A stretch of 64,000 nt of DNA from assembly GCA_963693285.1 (NCBI GenBank), contig OY848928.1:3906501-3970500 (forward strand), written 5' to 3'. Below are positions 40,717 through 52,372 of the stretch, in pieces (within the stretch, counting starts at the first letter, position 1; each line of letters starts with the position of its first letter). This DNA comes from Xestospongia muta (lineage: Eukaryota > Porifera > Demospongiae > Haplosclerida > Petrosiidae). The notes under the pieces were generated by a model that saw only the letters and a list, made by a program, of their open reading frames with translations, ran no database searches and was not told the origin of the DNA. The translations under genes and the position numbers were made by a program.

Positions 40717-42694
40717 AATAAGTTATGGTACTACTCCTTTCATTCTCTGGGACTACCCTTATATAAAATGTACTTATAAATTGATTGCAGCAAATTTCAG
40801 TTGTTATTGTCAAAAAAAGAACAGGCTAATTGGGTACACTAGGTATATAACGATTGGTTTTGTTTATGAGGCTAAATGATTCAAACCTATTGTATGTATT
40901 TGGCTAGTAGTCATAATGCTAACTTAGAAATTACAAGTGATTTGATGACTTGGACTAATTCTTAATTATTTAAAAAAAGGCCATGGACTATTATAGTCCA
41001 TGGTTTGAATTAAAAATGGCTTAATATAATACTTAACAAAATCATTTGAAATTTTAAAAAGCTAGTTATATAGATCCTTGTTACACAAAGTAATTTTATG
41101 TAGTCAGAAATGTTGTTAAAGTCTGTAAAAAAGCTAAAAATTCATTAATTAACATGTACATGTGTTAAAATTAAAATAAGGGGATTATAATTTCAAAAAT
41201 TAATGCAACACTTAAGAGCAGTAATGTTATTGTCACTTAACAAGGAGCTACAACTAGCACTCTAACTTCATAAATTAAAGTGAATTGATGACTTGGACTA
41301 ATTCTCTTTTTAATAATGGAAATAGTCCATCGCTCAAATTAAAAAATGGTATATGATTCTGTATTGTGGCTCCAACTCAAAATTATCCAACACATTTCGT
41401 TTTTTGAAACTGGGCGAATTTTATGGTTTACCATGCTATCCAAGCTCATAGAACTGGAAACTAGTAAGTTAATTAGTACTGGAAACTAGTAAGTTGATTA
41501 GAACCGGAAACTAGTAAGTTAATTAGTACTGGAAACTAGTAAATTGATTAGTACTGGAAACTAGTAAATTGATTAGTACTGGAAACTAATAAGTTAATTA
41601 GTACTGGAAACTATAGCCAGTTATGCTGATGAGATTACATTATGTGCACAAATAATGTATGTCACTTTTTTCAGTTTTTTCCTTCTAACTTTTAGCTTTG
41701 TATTTAAAGTAAGTGTGATATAAATAATAGTTACTTCCTTTAATAAACTAAAACATAGCAATAGTTAGCAAGTCCCATTACTATTAGGGACAGCTTCAAA
41801 TATAGTCTTTAATACATTCATGCTGTACTTATCAGAAAGTAAAGTCTCTCTTAATTCTGGTGGTTCATGTGACTAATCTTCTCTTCTATTTATTACAATA
41901 TTCCTTCATTTTTTTTCATTGTACAGTTTCTAAATTATGCCTGCTCTATAAAACACTTTACTTACTTCCTAGTATATTCATTCTCAAACCATCCATTAAC
42001 AGTACATGTATTAACAGTCCAAGCAGAAAGCTAATATAGTATTGATAAACAGTTGGTAGTTCCAAATCAAAACTGACACATTTCCATTTGTTTGAAACTG
42101 GGCTAATTCTATTGCTTACAATATTACACATAGAATTCATAGAACTAGAAACTAACAAATTGATTAGAATTAGAGCCAGAAACTAGTAAATTAATTAATA
42201 CTGGAAACTAGTTATTTAATTAGTACTGGAAACTAGCCAGTTATGCTGATAAGATCACATCAATATACACAAATAATGTACGTCACTATTTTCCAATTTT
42301 CTTCTAACTCTTAACTTTGTATATTAAAGTAAGTGGGTTATAAATAAAACTAAAACATAGCAATAGCTACCAAGTCCCATTACTAGTACTGTAGTAACCA
42401 TTTTTGTGGCATCATCATAAACCACATTGAAATAGCAGTAGTACATGTAGATTAGTAGAAACTAGTACAAGATTGTTAATACATGGTTAGTGGAATTAGT
42501 GCCTGTTACCCTACTCTTATTTTGCCTACTCTCTGCCAAAAAGGCTCTTATGTCTATTTTATGTACTTTTGGTGTATATAACTATCTCTATGTTTCAACA
42601 AAATATATTATATGTATACAAAATCCAAATAAAAACTAAAAAAAAACAATAACAATAACAATAACAACAATAACAACAGGACAACAAAAAATGA
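40717..42694. other. Intergenic between exon 43 relic and receptor E
   Basis: Contains HERC1 3' flank copy (to about 40990), a ccatggactattatagtcca palindrome near 40981, AT-rich DNA, a minisatellite (41451-41620), a receptor tail relic on the - strand (41815-41876, SHEPPELRETLLSDK) and a piece of the LINE relic (41877-41990). No intact gene. Confidence 0.6.
41451..41620. repeat. 25-base minisatellite (ggaaactagtaagttaatta type)
   Basis: About seven tandem units of roughly 25 bases (agtactggaaactagtaagt followed by taatt, or with tgatt). Shorter two- to three-unit versions lie in the 3' flanks of E, F, G, H and I (42140-42235, 48150-48240, 53625-53720, 59235-59330, 61335-61430). Confidence 0.85.
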
Positions 42695-45600
42695 TTAGTT
42701 TATGTTGTACTCATCTGAGAGTATACTTTCTCTTAGTTCTGGTGGTTCATGTGACAAATCTCTTATCAGATCATCAAAATCATGGTACATAGTGAATTCA
42801 GTAATATTTACACTCTCTTCAGTCTGGTTCAGATTGTCAATATGTTTTGGTATAGATTCATTGGTTGATTGTCTTTGACATCTTTCCCTACATTTTAACA
42901 CCTTGTAAATATGGTATATGATGATGACCCAAAATAATAAGAATAAAACACCAGTCAATATGAATCCAGTAACAAGGAAGAACACATAATCTTCATTTCT
43001 TGCCAAAATTATTATCGCTATTACTATCAGACCTAAAACACCATTTGTCATCACAATCAAATCTAAAATGTTCACTGCTTGACTACGAAATGGTCTTATA
43101 TATGCTTGCACCATAACAAAAATAGCTAAAAGAATAGCTTCTGTAAATACAAGGTACTTGTATGGAAATCCTGTAGATATAGATGCAAAAATACATATAA
43201 TGAAGAGATAGCAGAGTCGAATACCAAACCAACATCGCCATTTATCTTTGTATGGTCCAAAGTGTGCATCAAGAAATGGTCTCATTTTGTTCACCCATTT
43301 ATATTTGGACATAAATGGAAGAACAGTTAGTAATATAGTATATGGAAGGATGACAAATAAAAGGAAGAAAAGAGCTGTCACACCTAAAAAACAATGTCCT
43401 ACATCTTTAAAATAAAATATGTTTCCATCAAGAAACCATCTAATTGTTTTCTCAGTAGAGGTTTCTACAGTGACAAATGTCCATGCATCTACAATAGCAT
43501 TTACTACTTTGGCATAAGATAAGAAAACTAGAGTAGCCAACACTTGTACTGAATAGTGAGAAGTATGTCTTGCCAGTTTAGTTGAGTATCTACTAAGTTG
43601 TATGAACACAAAGACTATCACAATAAGATACAATGGAAAAGCAAACTGTAAAAATGCTTTAGCTAGTTCAGTCATGCCATCATAAAAGCACAGAGGGAAA
43701 CCGAGGTTAAGACTACAAAGATTTAACCAGACAAATAGAATTTTGGCTGGAACAGATGGAATTTGGTTAATACTCACACTGTTTATAGTTGCAAAGACAT
43801 TAGCATAGAATATTATGCTAATAATGGTACCAGTAGCAATACTGATACGTAATACAAATAAAATAATGACCAGTAATACTCCAAGAAAGCCAAATGCTAC
43901 TAAAGTAAACAACCAATAGTTAGAACATTTAAGACATTCCCTGTCTCCAAAGACAACACTATAATTGGCTCTACAACTTCCACACACTACACCATTTCTA
44001 TTACCATGACATGAGTCAAAATCAATAATTGTTGTGGTAATGTTAAATCCAGTACTACAATAATTATAAGGACAGTTGTCAGACACTGCGGTTACATTAC
44101 TATCAGGTATTAGACCAACCCATTTGTCTAAAGGTACTGTAACACCACCAATATCAAGATTGCATGATATACTATTCCTCTCCAGCAAAGGTGAGCAAAT
44201 GCAAACATTTCTTGATATCTCAAAACCATAGGGACAATCATCCATGTATACTTTTATGTAGACTGATGGAGGAAAATGTACTGGTGATAGCATCAGTGTA
44301 CCTGACCTTTGTGTCTGATTAGTAAATATGTTAAATGGTAACACATTACATTTTGTTGCTAGAGTCTGTTCAATAATTTGGTCAGACCTAACAAGCCATG
44401 AATTATCAAAAATTGAGTATACAGCACCATATGTTGGGTTGAAGTTGGAATCCACAGACAAAATACTAATATTAAAAGTTTTCCCTGGATAGGTAGTTAT
44501 ATTTACTGTGTTATTATTGATGCATTGAGGACCTTTTTCTTCAGTTTCATTACATATGCAGAGAGCAGTTGGGACAGATGACACATCTAAATTACTTGTG
44601 ATATTAAACACTTGTTGATACAAGTCTGGTAACTTTAAGGAATCTATGGTAAAATTGGTACTAGGAACTTGAGAACAATTGTAAATAGGATGTCCAAATA
44701 AGGAATGTCCAGTTAACATAGCACTGTTATCAATGAAGGTTAAGTTAATATCAGGAGGTGGATATGTAGTGTAAATAAACTTTTTCTCCATTTGAAATTG
44801 AATAGCACAATCAGGCCTGAGCTTGTTCTCATCCACTATGTAAATAGCTCCACCTGTTGTGTAAACAGTGTTTCTAATAAATTTCACATAGAGTCTTTGA
44901 GTAAAATAAATAGTTGAATGAGATGATAATCTGAGTGCGGCTCCAAGAAATGCATCATTGTCAATAAATTCTATGTAGCCATATAAATAGAGGTTACATG
45001 ATGAACAGAATATTGCACTACCTCTGTTATTAGTGAACATTGTCTCTTTTGGTTTGATACCATAAAGATTGACTTCCTTAAATTGTTTAAGTGAAATAAC
45101 ACTGTTTGCTGATGGAGACAATGCACCATTGTCATGTGCTTTAATGGCATATAATTGAAGTATAGTATTTTCACTACAAAAAGAGCCCTTACATTCAATA
45201 TGCATACAATCCCCAGTGACATAAGCTTCATTATTATAACAGGAAACGTTTTTTAATAATAGATCATAGATATTTGAATTAGATATTTGTATAGTAAGCC
45301 CAGATCCAACTTGAGCACCTCTATGAGCCTGGAACACACTGTTAGTAATAGTAACAATAGGTTCATTAGTTATATCTTGAACAACAGTATTAATTAAAAC
45401 AGTTAATCCTAGTCCTTGACCTCTATAGGAACCTCCTTTATTACTAGAGAATATACATTGATCATACAAAGCTGTAAATGATGTTCCTTGTATTATAACT
45501 GAAATAGCTCCACCAATATTGTTAACAAAGTAGGTATTGTTTACATACAGTCTCAGTGGTGCAGTAAAATTGATAGAATAGATTGAAAGTCCACCAACAT

Positions 45601-46399
45601 GAGAAAAGATGACATCAGGATATTGTTGAATAGTATCCAATTTGTAATTGTTAGGTGGATTGTTTTTATTAAAAGAGATGTTTCCACTGTTGATGATCAC
45701 TTCAATATTATCATTACTAGTTACTTGTCCATTATATATTATGAATACTCCAGAACCTGAACAAAAATGACTACCAACATTAGAACAAGGATTAACTTCC
45801 TGAACATTTTGTTCATACAAACCAGAATTAGTTATTATAATCTTATCAAGTTGTATTAGCTGAAGTACATTGATAGCTAAAACAGCATATCCAAAATATT
45901 CCACTATAGTTATATCATGTAATCTGACATTGGTTGAGTGAAGAAACAACAGAACTGTCTGCAGTTTATACAATGATTGATTTGTACTAGTCCTGTTGAA
46001 GTTATAAAGTAATCTTTCATCAATTATTCCACCACAGTTCATAAATACAATGTTAGAGAGGGTCAAATTTGTACCAGAGACAAAGACAAAACCTCGACTT
46101 GTAAATGACCTTTCTACTGACCTTTTACAGGTCACAATAGCAGGGTCATTGGGTGCCTCTGAAGTTATCAATAGATTATGTACATTGTTAAGTGTACATG
46201 ATGTTCCATTGGAGATTGTATGATTACCATTTGAGAGTAGAAGAGTGGTATCATTTAAAGATATAGAGGATTTATTACAGAGATAATACTCAAGAGTAGA
46301 TTCCTGTCCTGTAGGTTGAACAATGAAGACATTTCTGGCTGTAGCAGTCCATACAGTAAAAAGGAGACCAATGAAGACAAACTGTAAGAACATAGACAT
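42695..46399 (-). CDS. Beta-helix multipass membrane protein, copy E
   Basis: An intact single-exon gene of 1234 codons with the layout of copy A. Variant blocks are VYIKVYMDD, YCSTGFNITTTIIDF, YKYLVFTEAILLAIFVMV and tail LSHEPPELRESILSDEYNIN. Its 5' flank (46440-46700) is of a second class, shared only with copy F, and contains no HERC1 sequence. Confidence 0.88.
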   Translation of the reverse strand: MSMFLQFVFIGLLFTVWTATARNVFIVQPTGQESTLEYYLCNKSSISLNDTTLLLSNGNHTISNGTSCTLNNVHNLLITSEAPNDPAIVTCKRSVERSFTSRGFVFVSGTNLTLSNIVFMNCGGIIDERLLYNFNRTSTNQSLYKLQTVLLFLHSTNVRLHDITIVEYFGYAVLAINVLQLIQLDKIIITNSGLYEQNVQEVNPCSNVGSHFCSGSGVFIIYNGQVTSNDNIEVIINSGNISFNKNNPPNNYKLDTIQQYPDVIFSHVGGLSIYSINFTAPLRLYVNNTYFVNNIGGAISVIIQGTSFTALYDQCIFSSNKGGSYRGQGLGLTVLINTVVQDITNEPIVTITNSVFQAHRGAQVGSGLTIQISNSNIYDLLLKNVSCYNNEAYVTGDCMHIECKGSFCSENTILQLYAIKAHDNGALSPSANSVISLKQFKEVNLYGIKPKETMFTNNRGSAIFCSSCNLYLYGYIEFIDNDAFLGAALRLSSHSTIYFTQRLYVKFIRNTVYTTGGAIYIVDENKLRPDCAIQFQMEKKFIYTTYPPPDINLTFIDNSAMLTGHSLFGHPIYNCSQVPSTNFTIDSLKLPDLYQQVFNITSNLDVSSVPTALCICNETEEKGPQCINNNTVNITTYPGKTFNISILSVDSNFNPTYGAVYSIFDNSWLVRSDQIIEQTLATKCNVLPFNIFTNQTQRSGTLMLSPVHFPPSVYIKVYMDDCPYGFEISRNVCICSPLLERNSISCNLDIGGVTVPLDKWVGLIPDSNVTAVSDNCPYNYCSTGFNITTTIIDFDSCHGNRNGVVCGSCRANYSVVFGDRECLKCSNYWLFTLVAFGFLGVLLVIILFVLRISIATGTIISIIFYANVFATINSVSINQIPSVPAKILFVWLNLCSLNLGFPLCFYDGMTELAKAFLQFAFPLYLIVIVFVFIQLSRYSTKLARHTSHYSVQVLATLVFLSYAKVVNAIVDAWTFVTVETSTEKTIRWFLDGNIFYFKDVGHCFLGVTALFFLLFVILPYTILLTVLPFMSKYKWVNKMRPFLDAHFGPYKDKWRCWFGIRLCYLFIICIFASISTGFPYKYLVFTEAILLAIFVMVQAYIRPFRSQAVNILDLIVMTNGVLGLIVIAIIILARNEDYVFFLVTGFILTGVLFLLFWVIIIYHIYKVLKCRERCQRQSTNESIPKHIDNLNQTEESVNITEFTMYHDFDDLIRDLSHEPPELRESILSDEYNIN

Positions 46400-48667
46400 T
46401 GTAGCAAACTACAACACTTTGTAAATCGATAATTCCTCAATAGACTAGCTTATTTAAAAACTATGAAATGTCATGTGATATATATATAGTACATTATATG
46501 TATGGGTTGACTTGTGACCTGATTTACAATAAGGGATCATTTTTGACAAAACATTTGTGACCTTATTAGTATGAAATGGGACCACTGTTAAAACATCTCA
46601 AAACAGTCTTTCATACACACAGTTGCTATATATATACAACTATTCATGGTAAATACCTGTATACAAAACTGTTTTTTGATGTGAATAAAATATGAATGTT
46701 AAAAGTGAAATTATACCCAAGTTGATCGTAATTGAAGAATTGTTTTCAGATTGCTTCTCCTTTTAGTGTATACATTGTTTTGTTTATTTTCATTGACATC
46801 TTTCCCTGAGTAAGTAACAGCAATTTATTTTATTTATTTACTACTCCTATCCTTTTTCTGGACTAATCTTATATGTAATAATTGCAGCAAATGCCAGTTG
46901 TTATTGTCAAAAAGAAGGACAGGCTAATTGGATAAACTAGGTATAACCAGAATTGCCTTTGTTTATGGAGATAAATGAAACCTCAAATATGTATTTAGCT
47001 AGTTGTCATAATACTTTAAAATGGTCACAGACTATATAGCCTATGATTTGAATTTAAAAAATGCCTTTATATGATATGTATCTGTATAGATCCTTGTTAC
47101 ATAGAGTAATTGTATGTGGTCAGAAATGTTGTTAAAGTCTATAAAAAACTAAAGAAATTCACTAATTTACATGTATATACATCATCTCAAACTCTCTACA
47201 ATCACTTGTAGTCCCCCATCTCTCTTACTACTCATCTGTATGGGATCCTCCTAAGTCTTCAACTAATTCATTTATTCTAGAAAAAACTTTATAATTTGTA
47301 TTAAAAATGTGTTCCTCTATGTGGAACAGTGACTGATCTTCTCTTCTATTTATTACAATATTCCTTTACTTTTTCTCATCGTACAGTTTCTAAATTATGC
47401 CTGCTCTACAAAACATTCTACTTACCTCCTAGAATATTCATTCTCAAACTATCCCCTACTCATAGCTCTTGTCTCTATGACGCTCTCATGCTTTCTATAC
47501 CCTTTTTTTTTTCTCATTACATTCCTTTGTTCCCTCTGTTTCCACTCCATAAACAAAATCAATTCTATCATATCTGGCTCATCATCAGAGTACTTCAAAA
47601 AGTAAAATTAAAAACTTAATTTAATATAATCTACAAATATTATTTTTATTGCATTTAATTATCATGTAAATATTAGTCTTGATATCCTTAACATATAAGC
47701 TACTTGCTATTGTGTATCTCTTTTTATCACCACCAATAATGTACATGAATATGTACATCTACAACAAATAAAACAAGGAGAATTGTAAATTCAAAAACAT
47801 TAATACAACATTAAGAGCACTAATATTATTATCACTTAAAGAAGAGTTACAATTCTAACTTCATTAAAAATTTGATGACTTCGATTAATTTTTAAAAATG
47901 TCCATGGACTGTATATAGTCCATGGTTTGAATTAAAAAATTACATATGATATTGTATAAATCTTTTTACCTGATGAACCATTGAGTACTATGAGACTTAC
48001 AGTAACAGTACATGTATTAACAGTCCAAGCAGAAAGCTAATATACTATTGATAAACAGTTGGTAGTTCCAAATCAAAACTGACACATTTCCCTTTGTTTG
48101 AAACTGGGCAAATTCTATTGCTTACCATATTACATATAGAAATTCATAGAACTAGAAACTACCAAGTTAATTAGAATAGGAGTCGAAAACCAGTAAATTA
48201 ATTAGTACCGGAAACTAGTGATTTAATTAGTACTGGAACCTGCCCAGTCACATCATATACACAAATAATATATGTCACAATTTTCTTCTAACTCTTAACT
48301 TTGTATATTAAAGTAAGTGGGTTATAAATAAAACTAAAACATAGCAATAGTTAGTAACTCCCATTACTATAGTAACTACAGTATAGTATACAGTACCATT
48401 TTTTATGCCATCATCATAAACCACATTTGAAATAGCAGTAGTATATATAGATTAGTGGAAACTAGTGCAAGATTGTTAATACATGGTTAGTGGAATTACT
48501 ACCTTTTACCCTACTCCCATCTTTACCTACTCTCTAACAAAAAGGCCCTTATCTCTAGTTTATGTACTTTTGGTGTATATAACTATCCCTATATTTCAAC
48601 AAAATTTATTAAATGTATACAAGATCCACAACAACAACAACAATAACAGCAGGACAACAAAAAATGA
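46400..48667. other. Intergenic between E and F; duplicated at 52373-54169
   Basis: From 46440 this 2.2-kb flank matches 52410 onward almost base for base as far as the LINE relic, then with a deletion in the second copy. It includes a short inverted-repeat-rich stretch (46560-46700), the LINE relic, a tccatggactgtatatagtc palindrome (47899-47925) and minisatellite units. No intact gene is seen. Confidence 0.65.
47189..47600 (+). mobile_element. Decayed LINE reverse-transcriptase C-terminal fragment
   Basis: In one frame: SLQSLVVPHLSYYSSVWDPP, then an ILEK block and FVLKMCSSMWNSD with stops between. In another frame: HRTVSKLCLLYKTFYLPPR. This order (LV.PHLEY.SSVWDP, LEK.Q, a CS..W motif, KL.LLYK) is typical of the end of non-LTR retrotransposon polymerases. 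Stops and a frameshift show it is dead. Copies lie at 53150-53400 and, in part, at 41877-41990. Confidence 0.6.
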
Positions 48668-51600
48668 TTAGTTTATATACTCATCTGAGAGTATACTTTC
48701 TCTTAGTTTAGGTGGTTGACGTGACAAATCTGTTATCAGATCATCAAAATCATGGTACATAGTGAATTCAGTAATATTTACACTCTCTTCAGTCTGGTTC
48801 AGATTGTCAATATGTTTTGGTACAGATTCATTGGTTGATTGTCTTTGACATCTTTCCTTACATTTTAACACCTTGTAAATATGGTATATGATGATGACCC
48901 AAAATAATAAGAATAAAACACCAATAAATAGAAATCCAGTAACAAGGAAGAACACATAATCTTCATTTCTTGACAAAATTACTATTGCTATTACTATCAG
49001 ACCTAGAACAGCATTTGTCATCACAATCAAATCCAAAATGTTCACTGCTTGACTACGAAATGGTCTTATATATGCTTGCACCATAACAAAAATAGCTAAA
49101 AGAATAGCTTCTGTAAATACAAGGTACTCGTATGGAAATCCTGCAGATATAGACGCAAAAATACATATAATGAAGAGAAACCAGAGTCGAATACCAAACC
49201 AACATCGCCATTTATCCTTGTATGCTCCAAAGTGTGCATCAAGAAATGGTCTCATTTTGTTCACCCATTTATATTTGGACATAAATGGAAGAACACTTAG
49301 TAATATAGTGTATGGAAGGATGACAAACAAAAGGAAGAAAAGAGCTGTCACACCTATAAAACAATGTCCTACATCTTTAAAATAAAGTATGTTTCCATTA
49401 GAATTCCATCTAATTGTTTTCTCAGTAGAGGTTTCTACAGTGACAAATGCCAATGCATCTACAATAGCATTTACTACTTTGGCATAAGATAAGAAAACTA
49501 GAGTAGCCAACACTTGTACTGAATAGTGAGATGTATGTCTTGCCAGTTTAGTTGAGTATCTACTAAGTTGTATGAACACAAAGACTATCACAATAAGATA
49601 TAATGGAAAAGCAAACTGTAAAAATGTTCTAACTAGATCTGTCATGCCATCATAAAAGCACAAAGGAAAACCGAGGTTAAGACTGCAAAGATTTAACCAG
49701 ACAAATAAAATTTTGGCTGGAACAGATGGAATTTGGCTAATACTTAGACGGTGTATAGTTGCAAAGACATTAGCATAGAATATTATGCTTGTAATGGTAC
49801 CAGTAGCAATACTGATACGTAATACAAACAAAATAATGACCAGTAATACTCCAAGAAAACCAAATGCTACTAAAGTAAACAACCAATAGTTAGAACATTT
49901 AAGACATTCCCTGTCTCCAAAGACAACACTATAATTAGCTTTACAACTTCCACACACTACACCATTTCTATTACCACGACATGAGTCAAAATTGGTAATT
50001 GTTGTGGCCGCATTAAATCCAGTACTACAATAATTATAAGGACAGTTGTCAGACACTGCAGTTACATTACTATCAGATATTAGACCAACCCATTTGTCCA
50101 AAGGTAGTGTAACACTACCAATATCAAGATTGCATGATATACCATACCTCTCCAGCAAAGGTGAGCAAATGCAAACATTTCTTGATAACTCAAAGCCATA
50201 GGGACAGTCATCCATGTATGCTGTTATGTAAACTGAAGAAAGAAAATATAAACATGGTGATAACATCAGTGTACCAGACCTTTGTGTCTGATTAGTAAAT
50301 ATGTTAAATGGTAACACATTACATTTTGTTGCTAGAGTCTGTTCAATAACTTGGTCAGACCTAACAACCCATGAATTATCAAAAATTGAGTATACAGCAC
50401 CATATGTTGGGTTGTAGTTTGAATCCACAGACAAAATACTAATATTAAAAGTTTTCCCTGGATAGGTAGTTATATTTACTGTGTTATTATTGATGCATTG
50501 AGGACCTTTTCCTTCAGTTTCATTACATATGCAGAGAGCAGTTGGGACTGATGACACATCTAAATTACTTGTAATGTTAAACACTTGTTGATACAAATCT
50601 GGTAACTTTAAGGGATCTATGATAAAATTGGTACTAGGAGCTTGAGAACAATTGTAAATAGGATGTCCAAATAAGGAATAACCAGTTAATGTAGCACTGT
50701 TATCAATAAAGGTTAAGTTAATATCAGGAGGTGGATATGTAGTGTAAGCAAACTGTTTCTCCATTTGAAATTGAATAGCACAATGAGGTCTAAAGTTATA
50801 CTCAGCCTCTATGAAAATAGCTCCACCTGTTGTGTAAACAGTGTTTCGAATAAATTTCACATTGAGTCTTTGAGTAAAATAAATAGTTGAATCAGATAAC
50901 AATCTGAGTGCAGCTCCAACAACTGCATCATTGTCAATAAATTCTATGTAGCCATATAAGTAGAGGTTACATGATGAACAGAATATTGCACTACCTCTGT
51001 TATTAGTGAACATTGTTTCTTTTGGTTTGAGACCATAAAGATTGACTTCCTTAAATTGTTGAAGTGAAATAACACTGTTTGCTGATGGAGACAATGCACC
51101 ATTGTCATGTGCTTTAATGGCATATAATTGAAGTATAGTATTTTCACTACAAAAAGAGCCCTTACATTCAATATGCATACAATCCCCAGTGACATAAGCT
51201 TCATTGTTATAACAGGAAACGTTTTTTAATAATAGATCATAGATATTTGAATTAGATATTTGTATAGTAAGCCCAGATCCAACTTGAGCACCTCTATGAG
51301 CCTGGAACACACTGTTAGTAATAGTAACAATAGGTTCATTAGTTATATCTTGAACAACAGTATTAATTAAAACAGTTAATCCTAGTCCTTGACCTCTATA
51401 GGAACCTCTTTTATTACTAGAGAATATACATTGATTATACAAAGCTGTAAATGATGTTCCTTGTATTATAACTGAAGTAGCTCCACCAATATTGTTAACA
51501 AAGTAGGTATTGTTTACATAAAGTCTCAGTGGTCCAGTAAAATTGATGGAATAGATCGAAAGTCCACCAGCATGAGAAAAGATCACATCAGGATTTTGTT

Positions 51601-52372
51601 GAGTTCTGTCCAATTTATAATTGTTAGGTGGATTGTTTTTATTAAAAGAGATATTTGCACTGTTGATGATTACTTCAATATCATTATTATTAGCTACTAG
51701 TCCATTATATATTATGAATACTCCAGAACCTGAACAAAAATGACTACCAACATTAGAACAAGGATTAACTTCCTGAACATTTTGTTCATACAAACCAGAA
51801 TTAGTTATTATAATCTTATCAAGTTGTATTAGCTCAAGTACATTGACAGCTAAAACAGCATATCCAAAATATTCCACTATAGTTATATCATGTAATCTGA
51901 CATTGGTTGAGTTAAGAAACAACAGAACTGTCTGTAGTTCATACAACGATTGATTTGTGCTAGTCCTGTTGAAGTTATAAAGTAATCTTTCATCAATTAT
52001 TCCACCACAGTTCATAAATACAATGTTAGAGAGGGTCAAATTTGTACCAGAGACAAAGACAAAGCCTCGACTTGTAAATGACCTTTCTACTGACCTTTTA
52101 CAGGTCACAATAGCAGGGTCATTGGATGTCTCTGAAGTTATCAATAGATTATGTACATTGTTAAGTGTACATGATGTTCCATTGGACATTGTATGATTAC
52201 CATTTGAGAGTAGAAGAGTGGTATCATTTAAAGATATAGAGGATTTATTACAGAGATAATACTCAAGAGTAGATTCCTGTCCTGTAGTTTGAACAATGAT
52301 GACATTTCTGGCTGTAGCAGTCCATACAGTAAAAAGGAGACCAATGAAAACAAACTGTAAGAACATAGACAT
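48668..52372 (-). CDS. Beta-helix multipass membrane protein, copy F
   Basis: An intact single-exon gene of 1234 codons with the layout of copy A, and the most mosaic of the set. It shares ITAYMDD and the tail LSRQPPKLRESILSDEY with A, IEAEYNFRPHC with D, and the YEYLVFTEAILLAIFVMV membrane block with C, E and G. YCSTGFNAATTITNF is intermediate. The tail ends one residue short (DEYIN). A TTTATT (AATAAA on the coding strand) lies about 58 bases past the stop at 48605-48610. Confidence 0.88.
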   Translation of the reverse strand: MSMFLQFVFIGLLFTVWTATARNVIIVQTTGQESTLEYYLCNKSSISLNDTTLLLSNGNHTMSNGTSCTLNNVHNLLITSETSNDPAIVTCKRSVERSFTSRGFVFVSGTNLTLSNIVFMNCGGIIDERLLYNFNRTSTNQSLYELQTVLLFLNSTNVRLHDITIVEYFGYAVLAVNVLELIQLDKIIITNSGLYEQNVQEVNPCSNVGSHFCSGSGVFIIYNGLVANNNDIEVIINSANISFNKNNPPNNYKLDRTQQNPDVIFSHAGGLSIYSINFTGPLRLYVNNTYFVNNIGGATSVIIQGTSFTALYNQCIFSSNKRGSYRGQGLGLTVLINTVVQDITNEPIVTITNSVFQAHRGAQVGSGLTIQISNSNIYDLLLKNVSCYNNEAYVTGDCMHIECKGSFCSENTILQLYAIKAHDNGALSPSANSVISLQQFKEVNLYGLKPKETMFTNNRGSAIFCSSCNLYLYGYIEFIDNDAVVGAALRLLSDSTIYFTQRLNVKFIRNTVYTTGGAIFIEAEYNFRPHCAIQFQMEKQFAYTTYPPPDINLTFIDNSATLTGYSLFGHPIYNCSQAPSTNFIIDPLKLPDLYQQVFNITSNLDVSSVPTALCICNETEGKGPQCINNNTVNITTYPGKTFNISILSVDSNYNPTYGAVYSIFDNSWVVRSDQVIEQTLATKCNVLPFNIFTNQTQRSGTLMLSPCLYFLSSVYITAYMDDCPYGFELSRNVCICSPLLERYGISCNLDIGSVTLPLDKWVGLISDSNVTAVSDNCPYNYCSTGFNAATTITNFDSCRGNRNGVVCGSCKANYSVVFGDRECLKCSNYWLFTLVAFGFLGVLLVIILFVLRISIATGTITSIIFYANVFATIHRLSISQIPSVPAKILFVWLNLCSLNLGFPLCFYDGMTDLVRTFLQFAFPLYLIVIVFVFIQLSRYSTKLARHTSHYSVQVLATLVFLSYAKVVNAIVDALAFVTVETSTEKTIRWNSNGNILYFKDVGHCFIGVTALFFLLFVILPYTILLSVLPFMSKYKWVNKMRPFLDAHFGAYKDKWRCWFGIRLWFLFIICIFASISAGFPYEYLVFTEAILLAIFVMVQAYIRPFRSQAVNILDLIVMTNAVLGLIVIAIVILSRNEDYVFFLVTGFLFIGVLFLLFWVIIIYHIYKVLKCKERCQRQSTNESVPKHIDNLNQTEESVNITEFTMYHDFDDLITDLSRQPPKLRESILSDEYIN

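Noticed and set aside
47329..47619. 96-residue frame as a separate gene
   Set aside because: It covers the shifted end of the decayed LINE fragment plus low-complexity sequence.
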